Origin: Mallotus nudiflorus
Taxonomy: Eukaryota > Streptophyta > Magnoliopsida > Malpighiales > Euphorbiaceae
Assembly: GCA_947683625.1 (NCBI GenBank)
Contig: CANTUR010000675.1
Span: forward strand, 1,240,001 to 1,304,000
Length of the DNA stretch: 64,000 bases
Direction of reading: 5' to 3'
Numbering within the stretch: the stretch's first letter is position 1; each line of letters starts with the position of its first letter. This document shows, in pieces, positions 35,432 to 47,617 of the stretch. The notes beneath the pieces are model-generated. The model was not told where the DNA came from, ran no database searches, and saw only the letters and a list, made by a program, of their open reading frames with translations. Both the position numbers and the translations under genes were made by a program.

Positions 35432-38400
35432 TTGTGTTTATCTATTTTGAAGTTTAATATGGATTGTACTCAACATAAAGACAATATTGGAGATCTCTGC
35501 ATACCAGATAGTGGTACTACACATACTACCTTGAAAAATAGAGATTATTTCTCTAAAATAAAGCCCACAAAGGCAGTTGTAAAAACAATATCAGGTCCTG
35601 TAGATCTGATTGAAGGAATTGGCAAAGCTAAATTTATGGAACAAAGTTTATAATTGATGAAGCTTTGTTTTCACCAAAATCAACAAGAAATTTGTTGAGT
35701 TTTGATGACATATATCGAAATGGGTGTGATACCCAATCTATTACTATAAATGGTAACAAATATTTAAATATAGTTTCCTATGAATCAGGAAAAATGCAAG
35801 TATTGGAAAGACTGCCAAAACTCCCTACTGGATTGCATTACATGCATATACATATAATTGAATCAAATATGGCAGTAAAAGAAAAATCTTATGATCCTTC
35901 AATAATAAATTTATGGCATGACAGATTAGGTCATCTTGGATCAGTAATGATGCGAAGGATAATTGAGAATTCACATGGGCATCCCTTGAAGGGGCAAAGA
36001 ATTCCTGAATCAAATGAAATGCCATGTACAGCTTGTTCTCTTGGAAAATTAATCTTGAGACCTTCACCATCTAAAATTCAAAATGAATCACCTATGTTTC
36101 TTGAAAGAATTCAAGGTGATATATGTGGGCCAATTCACCCACCATGTGGACCATTCAGATATTTTATGGTATTAATTGATGCATCTAGTAGATGGTCACA
36201 TGTTTGTCTATTGTCAACTCGTAATGTTGCATTTGCAAGGTTGCTTGCTGAAATTATTAAATTACGAGCATAATTCCCTGATTATACAATCAAGAGGGTA
36301 AGACTTGATAATGCTGGTGAATTTACATCTCAAGCATTCAATGATTATTGTATGTCTACTGGGATCATTGTTGAGCATCCCGTTGCCCATGTACATACTC
36401 AAAATGGTTTAGCTGAATCATTGATTAAACAACTTCAGTTTATTGCTAGACTATTAATAATGAGAACAAAGCTTCCCATTTCAGTTTGGGGTCATGCAAT
36501 CCTACATGCTGCTTCATTAATTCGCATCAGACCTAGTGCATATCATAAATACTCCCCACTACAATTGGCATTTGGTCAAGAGCCAAATATTTCCCATCTC
36601 AAAATTTTTGGTTGTGTAGTATATGTACCCATTGCACCACCTCAGCGCACAAAAATGGGTCCTCAACGAAGATTGGGAATTTATGTTGGGTTTGAAACAC
36701 CCTCGATTATTAGATATCTTGAACCTCTAACTGGTGATGTTTTTACAGCACGTTTTGCTGATTGCCAATTTAATGAGGTTGTTTTCCCAACATTAGGAAA
36801 AGGGGAGAAAGAAGTGAAAAGAGATATTTCATGGAATGAACCATCATTATTGCATCTAGATCCTCACACAAAATAATGTGAATTAGAAGTGCAAAAGATT
36901 GTGCACTTACAAGCAATTGCAAATCAATTGCCAGATGCATTTACTGATACAAAAAGAGTGACTAAATCATATATACCAGCAGCCAATGCTCCTACTCGTA
37001 TTGAAATTCCAGAAATAAAATCTGAGAATAAAGACACTCATGAGTCTAAAACACGCCAGAAGCGTGGAAGACCAATTGGTTCTAAGGATAAAAATCCTCG
37101 AAAGAGAAAGGGAGTAGATAATCATATTGATAGCGAGGAAAATATCCCTGAAGAAATAGAAAATAAAGAAAGTCATGAAACATTGTCATATACTATTGCA
37201 TGTGAAATCATAAATGACAAAGATGATCCTGAACCAAAATCAGTCATGGAATGTCAAAATAGGCATGATTGGATAAAATGGAAAGATGCTATGCAGGCTG
37301 AATTGGACTTACTAAACAAATGAAATGTTTTTGGGCCAATTATTCCTATGCCTAAAAATGTGAAACCTGTAGGATACAAGTGGGTCTTTGTACGAAAGAG
37401 AAATGAGAAAAATGAAATAATAAGGTATAAAGCTAGACTTGTAGCTTAAGGTTTTTCACAAAGGCCAGGAATTGATTATGATGAAACGTATTCTCCTGTT
37501 ATGGATGCAATTACGTTCAGGTATCTGATTAGCCTAGTAGTTTCTAAGAAATTAGAAATGCGTCTTATGCATGTTGTGACTGCTTATTTGTATGGATCAC
37601 TTGATAGTGACATTTATATGAAAATCCTTGAAGGATTTAAAATGCCTGAAGCATTAAGTACAAAACCCAAAGAAATGTATTCGATCAAGCTCCAGAGATC
37701 TTTATATGGGTTAAAACAGTCTGGGCGCATGTGGTATAATCGTTTAAGCGATTATTTGATTAATAAAGGATATGTGAGTAATATTATTTGCCCATGCATT
37801 TTTATTAAGAAAACAATATCCGGATTTATGATTATAGCTGTATATGTTGATGATTTGAATATCATTGGAACAGAAAATGAGATCCATGAAGCAACAATAT
37901 ACTTAAAGGAAGAATTTGAAATGAAAGATCTTGGAAAAACCAAGTATTGCCTTGGTTTACAAATTGAGCAAATGCACAATGGGATATTTGTGCATCAATC
38001 AACTTACACAGAAAAGATCTTGAAACGCTTTAATATGGATAAAGCAAATCCTTTAAGTACTCCAATGGTCGTTAGATCACTCAATATTGAAACTGATCCA
38101 TTTCGACCCTGTGAAGAAAATGAAGAAATTCTTGGTCCTGAATTTCCATATCTCAGTGCCATTGGAGCTCTAATGTATCTTGCTAATTGTACTAGACCTG
38201 ACATTTCTTTTGCAGTTAATTTATTAGCGAGGTTCAGTTCAGCTCCAACAAAAAGGCATTGGAAAGGGGTCAAACATATACTTCGATACCTTCGAGGAAA
38301 TGTTGATTTGGGTTTATTTTATTCTAACAATTCAAAACAAGAATTGATTGGTTATGCAGATGCAGGGCATTTATCTGATCCTCATAAAGCAAAATCTCAA

Positions 38401-38841
38401 ACAGGCTATGTGTTCACAAATAATGGAACTGCAATTTCTTGGCGTTCCCAGAAACAAACGCTTGTCACTACTTCCTCAAATCATTCTGAAATTATTGCAC
38501 TACATGAAGCAAGTAGAGAGTGTGTGTGGCTTAGATCAATGACACATCATATTGAAGAATCTTGTGGTTTTCCAGTCAACAAAAGTCCAACAATTTTATA
38601 TGAAGATAATGCAGCATGCATTGCACAGTTAAAGGAAGGATATATCAAAAGTGATAGAACCAAACATATACCTCCAAGATTCTTTTCATACACTCAAGAG
38701 CTAATAAAAGACAATCATATAGATATCAAGTATATTCAGTCTAGCTAGAATTCAGCTGATCTTTTCACAAAGGCACTTCCAACTACAATCTTTAGAAAGC
38801 ACGTTCACGATATTGGAATGCGACATCTACATACTATGTGA
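35432..38841 (+). pseudogene. Copia Pol (protease-integrase-RT-RNase H) with five stops and a frameshift
   Basis: Protease (PDSGTTHT, near 35505) lies in one frame, and a one-base shift near 35638 moves to a second frame that holds all the rest. Integrase shows LWHDRLGHLG, the CTACSLG zinc part, GDICGPIHPP, LIDASSRW and LDNAGEF. Reverse transcriptase has the YVDD catalytic motif at 37843-37854. RNase H has YADAGHLSD, SEIIAL and YEDNAACI. The long frame is broken only by TAA 36271, TAA 36874, TGA 37321, TAA 37447 and TAG 38746, and it ends at TGA 38839-38841. By context each internal stop is explained by a single C-to-T change of a Gln or Arg codon. The element cannot make full Pol itself. Confidence 0.9.
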
Positions 38842-38972
38842 AGGAAGATTATACATATCAACTTGAGGGGGAGAATATCATGCACTGTACTCTTTTTCCT
38901 TAAGCTAAAGTTTTTCCCACTGGGTTTTATTTAGCAAGGTTTTAACGAGGCAGTTGCAAAATATTGTTATTC

Positions 38973-38981
38973 AAGGGGGAG
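38973..38981 (+). other. Polypurine tract of the copia element
   Basis: AAGGGGGAG directly precedes the 3' LTR at 38982. Confidence 0.8.
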
Positions 38982-39302
38982 TATTATGAATGTGAATGAA
39001 CAATATATTGCTTGTGAATGAACAATATATTGCTTGTGAGAGAATAGTTCTCAAATAGTGAAAAGAAAATCTCTATATAAAGGGATTGAAATTCATTAAT
39101 GAGAATGTTAAGATTAAGAAGAAGAAAAGATAGATTACTCTCCAAATTCTTTCAATATTATAGTTCTCTAAATTCTCTCCAAACTCTTTCTAAATTCTCT
39201 CAAAATCATTCTACTATAAAATATTTTTCTTCTAGTTAAATACTACTAAATTCAAGTTTAGTTCTATAACAAAATAAGTAATTCAATCTTTATTTCACAA
39301 CA
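38982..39302 (+). repeat. 3' LTR of the copia element
   Basis: Same length and, as read, same sequence as 33130-33450, including the 22-bp duplication and TATA box. It is followed by the target duplication gtata. Confidence 0.92.
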
Positions 39303-41360
39303 GTATAGATTTTTAATTATGAATTTTTGAAAGTCTATGCCAAAGTTGAATGTTTTGGAAAAATAATTATAAATTGATGATTTTTGTGTTTTAAGTGAAT
39401 TTATTTTTAATTATTATGTTTTAGATAGATTTTGAATAATAATAGTATTAAAATAATTTTTATTATTTATTTTCTATTTTTAGCTAATTAATATTAATTT
39501 TTGGAAAAAAAAATAGAATAATAAACTTATTTATTGTTTTTAAGCTTAAATAAGTTATTTGCTAATTTTATGATATATTTAAGTGCTTTGAATAGTTATT
39601 TGCAATTAATGTTAAATTAATTGTAAAAATATGAAATTGGATTTTTGTTGATGACATTTCAATCATAAATTAGAATTCTATTATTTATTTTGGAAATAAA
39701 TATCTTTTTATGTTTTATTATGGAAATAAATTGAATTATGATGGTTAAATGAATTTTTATGATTCATCGGTGATTTTAATGAAAATTATTCTATTTTGTT
39801 AATGAAATTGGTTCTCGGTTGAGAATAAGCGCAGTGCAGGAGGCCAACTTGAGTTGTTGAGTTGTGAGACTGTTATAAGTGTCATTTCATGTAGGTATGA
39901 CTCTACTTCGGTAGAGAGATGTTCATTTTACAGAGGAGACTCTGCCGAATTTTTAGTAAATTTCTCGTAAAATGTGACATCAGTATTTGTTAAGTTTCGA
40001 GTTTGTATAGCATTGAGTTTTAGATTAAGTCAACCTCATCATCTCATGATTTTATTAAATTTTGAGAATTTTTAGGTTTTTATTTATTTTATTGAATAAG
40101 CATATTTTAAATAAATATTATTTATTTTAAAGGACTCCGAAACCAGAATTATAGCATTTGGACAGTAAAGGATGCATCGCCTAGCACGCTTAACCTGTGA
40201 GTTGATTTTATGGAATGTTTGTTATGAAATTTTTAATTATATTTTCATATGATTAAAATGATAATGAATTGATCATAAGAATTTATTTATGAATTCATTT
40301 ATATTGCCACATGCATGATTTATATTGTCATATGCATGATTTCTCTATTTATAATCATGATATGTATTTGAGTGCATGTTTTATGGAATTTATTTTATCT
40401 CACTTTAATTAATTAATTATTTTATTTATTCAAATGATTTGGAGAAAATTGTAGAACGTGCTACTTAGTGGGTATCACTAGGACTATGTGCGCACGGATA
40501 TGATAATGTATTGTGTATGTTAACAAGCTCGGTGGAGACTTGTGCTCTTGAGCAATGTTGTGATTGAGCTTGTTAGAGACTTGTGCTCTTGGGCTAGAAA
40601 TGGGATGTAATTCGGTTGAGCTTGCTCTTGGGACATCAGTATTGGGTTAAGTGATTAGACTGCAATTGTAACTAGGTTGAGCTTGCTCTTAAGACGACAA
40701 TCATTTAGACTAAGTAAGCCAAAAGACTATTAGAATTTTATGGTTTAGGTGTTCTACCAGATTTTCCACCTAAACTGATATTTAATTGATTTCATGTTAA
40801 AATTTTATAATAAATTGAATTGTGATTTTGAAAGGTATTTTATATCTTAAGAATATTTGAGAAAAGTAAAGGATTTTAATATTTATATTTATATTTATTT
40901 TATTTTATTTTATCTTTAAAAAGGGTTTTAACAAAATAATTTAAAACCAGCATGCATTTCATAAAATTGATTCTCTTAATGAGGTAAGATTCCCCTCAAC
41001 CTATTTTTTTAGGACCTCATAGTCAGTTTGCCAGTAGTCATTGTCTACGTCAGGTTTCTTCTTCATCGACTGCTTTATGTATGTTTAATTGATTTTTTTG
41101 TATTGGATAATTGTACTCTAGATACCGCAATAATTGAGTATGAACTTATATCATTTATATTGTGAACTATTTAAAAATTGTGATACTAATGTATTTGGAA
41201 TATTGTCTTCTACATTTGATATTGATGGATCAATTTAACATTATTGTTCTATTAATTATTTTTAATTTATGAAAATTATTTTAAGGCCTCCTATAGGTTT
41301 CAAATGTATTTTTGCATTTCCTATTCTCGAATGCTGGTTATGTACTTTCGGGTCATGACA

Positions 41361-41800
41361 CGTACTTGGATGATATTGTAGTTTATATTGCCACTTTAGC
41401 AGAACATGAAGAACGTCTTTTCCTAGTCTTTGAGAAACTGAGGCTGAATCAACTCTACATAAAAAGGGAGAAATGTGCTTTTAGGTAGTCCACTATAAAT
41501 TTCTTATGGTATAAAGTGAAGGAAGGTTGCATTCATATAGACCCTAGTAAAATTAAAACAATTCAAGAGTAGGAAACCCCTATTAGTCTAACAGTTTTAC
41601 AATCCTTTTTAGGACTTGAAACCCCTGCTTCTAAGAAATTACTTTTTTAACCAACAAAGTGTTTTACTCTTAAATGAACCTCTAGCACTTGTTTTTATAG
41701 TAGAAGATTGCAAGATAGCTACTGGCGTATATTAAATTCATCTTCAACCTTCACTATACTTCATTTAATACATTCAGCTTTTTGCATAAGAAGAATTGCC
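41361..41800 (+). pseudogene. Resident Ty3/gypsy pol, continuation after the insertion
   Basis: Immediately after the LTR end at 41360 the sequence reads on as reverse transcriptase from the catalytic motif (YLDDIVVY), then AEHEERLFLVFEKLR, NQLYIKREKCAF and GCIHIDPSKI, ending in the start of RNase H. These are the residues that should follow the break at 27212. It carries stops and ends near 41800, where LTR-like DNA of another family begins. RNase H is incomplete, and integrase and the 3' LTR are missing. Confidence 0.8.
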
Positions 41801-42637
41801 CTTGATCATGAGGGTTAAAAAAACTAGTTGTTAGAATTGGAAGTTACCGTTATGACTCTAAGTGAACCTGTGTCACAATATTCTCACGACTATGAGGGGT
41901 GATTATGAGTAGCTCAAACTTTCAAGCTTTTATAAATTTCTTAAGCTAGATGCATCTGGTTACGATCAACTCTCGATAATAAGAGGCACCCATGAGCGGT
42001 CCAGGCATCTAGGTCTTTATAAGCAACTTGTCATCATGGTTTGGATTATTTGATCATAGTATGGATGCTTGATCATGATCCGCTCATAATTGTGAGGGAA
42101 AATCATGAGCAGTCTAGACTCCTTCAATGAACAAAGCATTTTTCAATCTCTAACTTGTGAGCTTTGGTCCTGATAGTAAGTGGAGATCGTAAAAGATACT
42201 AAATGGCTAAAATTGAGTTGTAGTTGATGTAGATAACTTCCTATTTGGTCTTTGATAATTGTTACATGCTTCAAGGGAATTAGGAGTGTTTTAATAAGAC
42301 CTTTGAATGCCTTGAACACTCTCAATGTTCATGACACGATAATTAAATCTATAAACACTTAACAAACGTGATTATTTAGATCAAATTGCTTGTTAAAGTC
42401 AAAACTTAGAGATTGATCATGCAAATAGTTAATAAAAGGGAACTTTATAGAACAAATGATAGGAGAAAGAGAAAGGAGAAGCAAGATGGGCACAGACAAA
42501 AACAAAAATAAAAAAAAGATATATGTATAATTATTTTTAAAAAAATGGGTATTTGATGTTAATGACTTCTATTTTTAGGTTTTTTTTTTTGTAAAAAATC
42601 CTTATTTATTTCATCACTTTTATAAATGATTATATAT
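41801..42637 (-). repeat. LTR fragment related to the Sirevirus-like element at 45900
   Basis: Phrases around 41815-42440 (ACTAGTTGTTAGAA, repeated 'TCATGATC...CTCATAATTGTGAGG' wording, and GAGATTGATCATGCAAATAG) recur in order at about 46445-46990. It is therefore a piece of the same LTR family. It replaces the missing 3' part of the resident gypsy element. No gene is present. Confidence 0.5.
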
Positions 42638-44835
42638 TGTAGACGGTAAGGTTTAGTGCACGCCCAAGATCTTAACAACCGCGACACTGTTTGAGCTTAG
42701 GGCTTTAGAGAACACACTAATCATTATCATAAAGACATGGCGTATAGATGTGGAATCGCCACCCAGGGTAATAACTAGAACAAATCAAAAAATGGTGATA
42801 CTCAATTCCTTAAAAGAAAGCCAACACCACAACCAGGAGATTCTGGGTATAGAATACTAACCTCTTTCAGTCTTGTTTTCATTTAGAATTACTTTATGAA
42901 TTACTATCTTACCCTCTATTTACATGAATTTCATATAAATCCTTATTTAAACAATTAACTCTTGGCAAACTAGTCATGAAAAATACATGTAAACAATGCA
43001 TTCATTTTAATTGCAATCCCTATGTCATTCTAATCTACATTGATTTTAATTAAATGGGCTAAATCTACATGTTTTAACTTATAAGTGAGCTTAAAGACTA
43101 ATGGGCCTAATTCCTATTCAATTTTAATTAAGTGACTCTAAGTCTATTTATTTTAATTCTAAAAATGGGGCTAAATCTACAAATTATGAAGTATTTAAAT
43201 TAGTGGATCTAAATCTACATATTTTATTCCTAAAGTGATATTAAATCTACAAGTTATGGAAAAAAAGCTTTTATTTAGTGGGCTAAGTCTAAATTAATTA
43301 AATTAAATTAGGTGGGTCTATGTCTAAATTAACTAAATGGGCCTAAGTCATATCTACTCTAAGTCTAATTCATTATGGGCTTAAAATGTATTTTTATTAA
43401 TTAAAATCTAGACCTAAAGTTATTTAAATAGGTTAGAGCTCATCATGGGCTTAGGACCCAAAACACATAAAAATAAACAAGCCCAATAATAATAAAAAAT
43501 ATCAAAATCAATCAAATAAAAGATCAAACAATTAACTACACTTATTTTAAAAACCCTAATTTAATTAAAGTGACTTTAAATAAAATAAAATAATCAACAA
43601 GTAACCCTAATTCTTCCACTTAAATTTAATTCAATTTTAATTAAACAACCTAATGATTTCTATAGCCATTAATTTTAATTATTTACCTAATTAAAACCTT
43701 AATTTTACTAACCGATTAATTAAAATAAAACATAATTACACACACAGAGAATTTCATTATTTCCACTATTATGACTATTACAATGATCTATTGAAAAGAA
43801 TAAGAAAAGAAGAATTAATACAATCCCAAAAATAATAATAACAAAACAAATCAAAACAATAATTAACAACTAAATAAAAAACTAGAAACTATATTTAGCT
43901 ACAAAGTTCAATCCATGACATTCCATGGACCTTTATGGATTTTGTTCACCTAGTAAGGTCATTATGTGATCTCCTCCATAATCACCAATACAAAAGAATA
44001 AAATAATGATTAGTGAATAAAATAACAATAAAAATTAAAATTTAATAAAATCAAAATAATAAAATAAAATAAAAATAAAAGAAAGAAGGAAAGAAGATGA
44101 TGATTATGGATGCATCATAAGTTGCCCTTCAGACTAATAAAATCACCGTTGTTTTTTAGTAGGTCTTCAAAAACTTGTTATTCTTCTTCTCAAAATTCTA
44201 TTGCTCCTTGTCTCAAAAACACGAATAAATCACAAATAATATTTTTGTGTACTTGCTAGGGAAAAGAAAAGTCTCTTAGAGAGCTTTAGGAAAAGAGAGA
44301 GCCTCCTAAAAAGTCTGAAAAGTGAGCTCCCCAAAAAGTCAGGTCCCCCCACAAAAGTGCTTTAGCTAGGTTTTTATAAAAAAACCTTAGCTCCTATATG
44401 TACTGAAGAGTTTCAGTTTTAAATGGATTTTATTTATCGAAAGTCTATATAAATCCCAAAAATAAATTTAAGAAAATTTTTAGTCAATCAAAATTCAGGA
44501 AACATATTTTTATTTTCTATAAAAATACAAAAAAATGAATGGAAAATGTATAATTCCGACTGGAATTATGTAATTCTGGTCGAAATTACAGAATTTTGAA
44601 CCTCTTTTCTTACTTTTTAATTAAAAAAGACCCCTAAAAGTATTTAAAATTTTCAACTAGGTCCTAAAAAAATATTATAATTAGGTCCTTAAAAAATGAT
44701 TAAATTCTTTTTTGAAAATGCATTCAGACGTTTGAGGTTTCAAACTTCAAGTGTTGAAGATCTACTTATAATATTTTCATCATTGGAGTCCTTTGTCGCA
44801 TCCACACTTCATCATCCCGAAATTGGGTGTTTACA
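42638..44835. mobile_element. Solo LTR of a Tat-like Ty3/gypsy element (2198 bp)
   Basis: It starts TGTAGACGGTAAGG and ends GGGTGTTTACA, with tatat on both sides (42633-42637 and 44836-44840) as a 5-bp target duplication. The site is itself TA-rich, so the duplication alone is not decisive. It shares its start, its interior phrases (AATCGCCACCCAGGGTAATAAC, GGAGATTCTGG) and its end with the solo LTR at 53824, and more distantly with the LTR at 2789. No internal region is attached, as after LTR-LTR recombination. A short palindromic motif family of the GGAATTATGTAATTC type lies at 44553-44597. Confidence 0.85.
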
Positions 44836-44902
44836 TATATGTTTCATGCTTTGTTATCATACTTCACACTTTAAACTTTACTTAGTTGTTGAAAGTTAAA
44901 AT

Positions 44903-45620
44903 TAGGGATGAGCAGGGGTTTTGGAGAACCTTAATCATTCAAAAATTGAATAAAAAATCTTCGTTGATTGGTTAACTTTCTCTATACTAAACTATCTTGA
45001 AGATATACACACATACAATTTATTAATATTAGACCTACTAATTTAACATTTAATAAAAAATAATGTCATTCTAACTATTTGAAATAAAAATTTCACTCAT
45101 CAATCAAATTATTTGAAATCATACAAATAAATATTAAATTAGTAAATAGCATTTCAAATATTATAATATAATTAATGTTGAAAAATTTAAATTCATCTTC
45201 AATATTAAAATTATAATATAACATACGTTTTTAATAGTTATGGTATTGTTATTATTATTTTATGATATATATTACTTACATAAATTTTTCATAGAAAAAT
45301 ATAATAATTGCAAGGTATATTAGACTGTATTATAAAAAAAATTATAAAATTTCTATAGTACAAATAATAAATAATACAATAAAAATCATTTAATTTTATT
45401 ATAAAATTATGAATGGTTCGTAGTTTAATAGTTGGTTTGAATTATATCTTTAATTATTTTTTGATTTAGAGAAGAACCAATCTTCGAACTGAATTGAATT
45501 GAAATTTTTAATTTTCAAACTAAATCAAATAATAAATAGAGTAATTTCATAGCCTCAATTTTTAAATTTTTGATATTTTGGAGCAATTCTCTAAATCAAA
45601 TTGAACCATGCTCATCCCTA
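44903..45620. mobile_element. hAT-type MITE, 718 bp, with target duplication
   Basis: The inverted ends are TAGGGATGAGCAGGG (44903) and CCATGCTCATCCCTA (ending 45620), a plant hAT terminal sequence. The flanking 8-bp duplication is gttaaaat (44895-44902) and tttaaaat (45621-45628), 7 of 8 matching. It has no coding capacity. It lies 67 bp beyond the solo LTR. Confidence 0.85.
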
Positions 45621-45628
45621 TTTAAAAT

Positions 45629-45899
45629 TTTAGAACTTTAAATTAATTTCATACATTAAAATTAGAATACAATAAATTTTCAATAAAGTTTAATTTTTAT
45701 CCATATAGTTTTAATTTATGATAAAATTATTCATGTGATTTTTTATGACACTTATACTGTTAGACATTATATTTCATATTTTTTACACTTTAATATCTTA
45801 CTAATTTGTGTCAATAAAAATCTATAATTCAATGTTTAAATAATATAAATTTTTATTAGTAAAATTGCTTATCAAGTCATGTACCATTCAACTAATGAA
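45629..45899. other. AT-rich spacer, nothing recognised
   Basis: AT-rich DNA between the hAT MITE and the Sirevirus-like LTR. No gene, repeat end or regulatory site can be supported. Confidence 0.4.
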
Positions 45900-47494
45900 A
45901 AGCTCTACATAGGGTGAATATGAATTTTGGATTCAATAAGAAGAAAAATTGAAGAATAAAGAGAATTGAAAGAGTAAGAGAATAAAACAAAGACACAAGG
46001 ATTTATAGGTTTAAATTTTCAACAATTCTACATCTCTACCTAATTAATCTCCAAATTAGGATTTTCAAACCATAATCTATTGATTGTAAACTACATTACT
46101 ATTTTTTAAGGCTCAACACCAACCCTTATAATTATTAATAGTTTTAGATAAGACTTATTATAAAACATATCAACCCTAGTGTTTTTAAGGCTCATATTTC
46201 AACCTATTTAATTTAGATCCTTATTACCCTTTTGCTTAACCCAAAAAAAGTTTAGAGAAAGCATTTCCTATTAACTATTACACACCTCAACTCTCACATA
46301 AGTTATATACATAAACTCAGCAAGAGTTTAATTACAAAATTTAATATATACAAAGATAAATTTTAGAAATGAAGAGCATAATCAATTATTTCAACTACTC
46401 ATTTAACCTCATAAATATCAAATTTAAGAGGTGTTTTATAATGAAAAAATGAACACTAGTTGTTAGAAACAGTAATTTTTAGCTCCATTCTTTTTCTTTT
46501 TCATTTAATGTTGATTCAATTTTTTCAATCTATAGGAGTGGTCACGATCATGAAAAGGATGCTTAGGACATGAAATTTGAAAACTAGTTATTGGTGCTTG
46601 ATCTACCCATTACAAAGGTCTTTAAATCACTTATAAGGATGTTTATGGTTGTGAGGAGAGACTATAAGGAGTACTATCCCAAAACTTCATTTGATTACTT
46701 CTTGATTCACTTGTGATTACTTGTTGAGGACTATAAAAAGTTATGCCTCCTTCAAATGACTCATAGTTGATCCACCTTCACTAATAAGTGCTTGTGAATG
46801 CTCCTCACGATTATGAAGGAGCTAAACTCTCTTATTTTGGCTTTGTTTCCATTTCTTTGCATTGTATTTTAAACATGGATTTTAACTTAACTAAAATACA
46901 CACTCAAACACACAAATTAAAAGTTCAAAATTGATTATTAAAGTTATAATGAAGGTTGATTAGAGATTGATAATGCAAATGGTTAATAATCTCACCATTT
47001 TTAACTTTAATAAACAATTTTGAATGATACTAAAAAATTTACTAAGATTATGTGCATTTATTTATTTAGAATTCTTCATAACTCAAAATAACTTAATGCA
47101 AAATCTACTAGAAATGTTTTTTTAAAAAACAAAATTATGGTTCATAAGAGCGATGGCAATAACCACTAAACAAAAGAAAACTTGACACAACATAAACATG
47201 TAGTCTAAAGATAAAAGAGGAAAAATGTAGTCTAGAAAGGCCATTTTTTTCTAAAGTTATGCAATTTTTTTGAATATTTTTTTATCATGCAAATGCACTA
47301 AGTTCTCTTGACACATTTTAATGTTTGCACATTTATTGATAAACTAAATAAATTAATATCATTAATTCATCAATAATTAGCACAAAAATAAATTACTAAA
47401 TTGAATATCAAATAATTCCAACACCTCAAAATTATATAATTAATTCAAGCAAAACCATCATAAGATTAAACAACCTTTTGAACCTAAATCGTAG

Positions 47495-47498
<4 letters not shown>

Positions 47499-47585
<87 letters not shown>

Positions 47586-47617
47586 GTATGTATGTATGTA
47601 TGTATGTATGTATGTAT
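47499..47617. repeat. Long (TA)n then (TATG)n microsatellite
   Basis: About 84 bp of pure TA repeats (47499-47582) run directly into TATG repeats (to 47617). It is the longest simple repeat in the window. Its true length may be uncertain in the assembly. Confidence 0.95.

Larger units (their letters stand above)
33130..39302 (+). mobile_element. Recent Ty1/copia element, full length but with a disabled pol
   Basis: The two LTRs (33130-33450 and 38982-39302) are both 321 bp and read as identical. The target duplication is gtata at 33125-33129 and 39303-39307. Order is LTR, gag, protease, integrase, reverse transcriptase, RNase H, LTR, as in Ty1/copia. Gag is open, but pol has one frameshift and five in-frame stops. 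The ends read TATTATGAA...TTCACAACA, so the 5' terminal dinucleotide is TA instead of TG in both LTRs. It sits inside the last Tekay-like LTR and is the youngest insertion seen here. Confidence 0.93.
27213..41360 (+). mobile_element. Tekay-like (Del) chromodomain Ty3/gypsy element, rearranged, three LTR blocks
   Basis: Outer ends are TATAAAGACC (27213, normally TG) and TCATGACA (41360), flanked by tgtac (27208-27212) and cgtac (41361-41365), a 5-bp target duplication with one mismatch. Inside are a 33-bp LTR stub (27213-27245), the 3' end of an internal region (27246-27635), an LTR cut short (27636-29520), a second internal region (29521-32230) and a final LTR (32231-41360) that carries a Ty1/copia insertion. 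This order fits tandem copies sharing LTRs, later shortened by deletion. No part is intact. Clade assignment rests on the integrase-end/chromodomain wording. Confidence 0.8.
32231..41360 (+). repeat. 3' LTR of the Tekay-like element, split by a copia insertion
   Basis: The LTR is 32231-33129 plus 39308-41360, about 2.95 kb without the insertion, from TGTAAAAACCC to TCATGACA. The two halves are continuous with the uninterrupted copy at 28500-28560 (AAATTATGTATA, then TTTTTAATTATGAATTTTTG). A TATG microsatellite lies at 32392-32420 with TA runs on both sides. Small open frames inside are chance. Confidence 0.85.

Noticed and set aside
34302..38841. Copia element as an autonomous active retrotransposon
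   Set aside because: Recent insertion, but pol has a frameshift and five in-frame stops, so it cannot supply its own enzymes.
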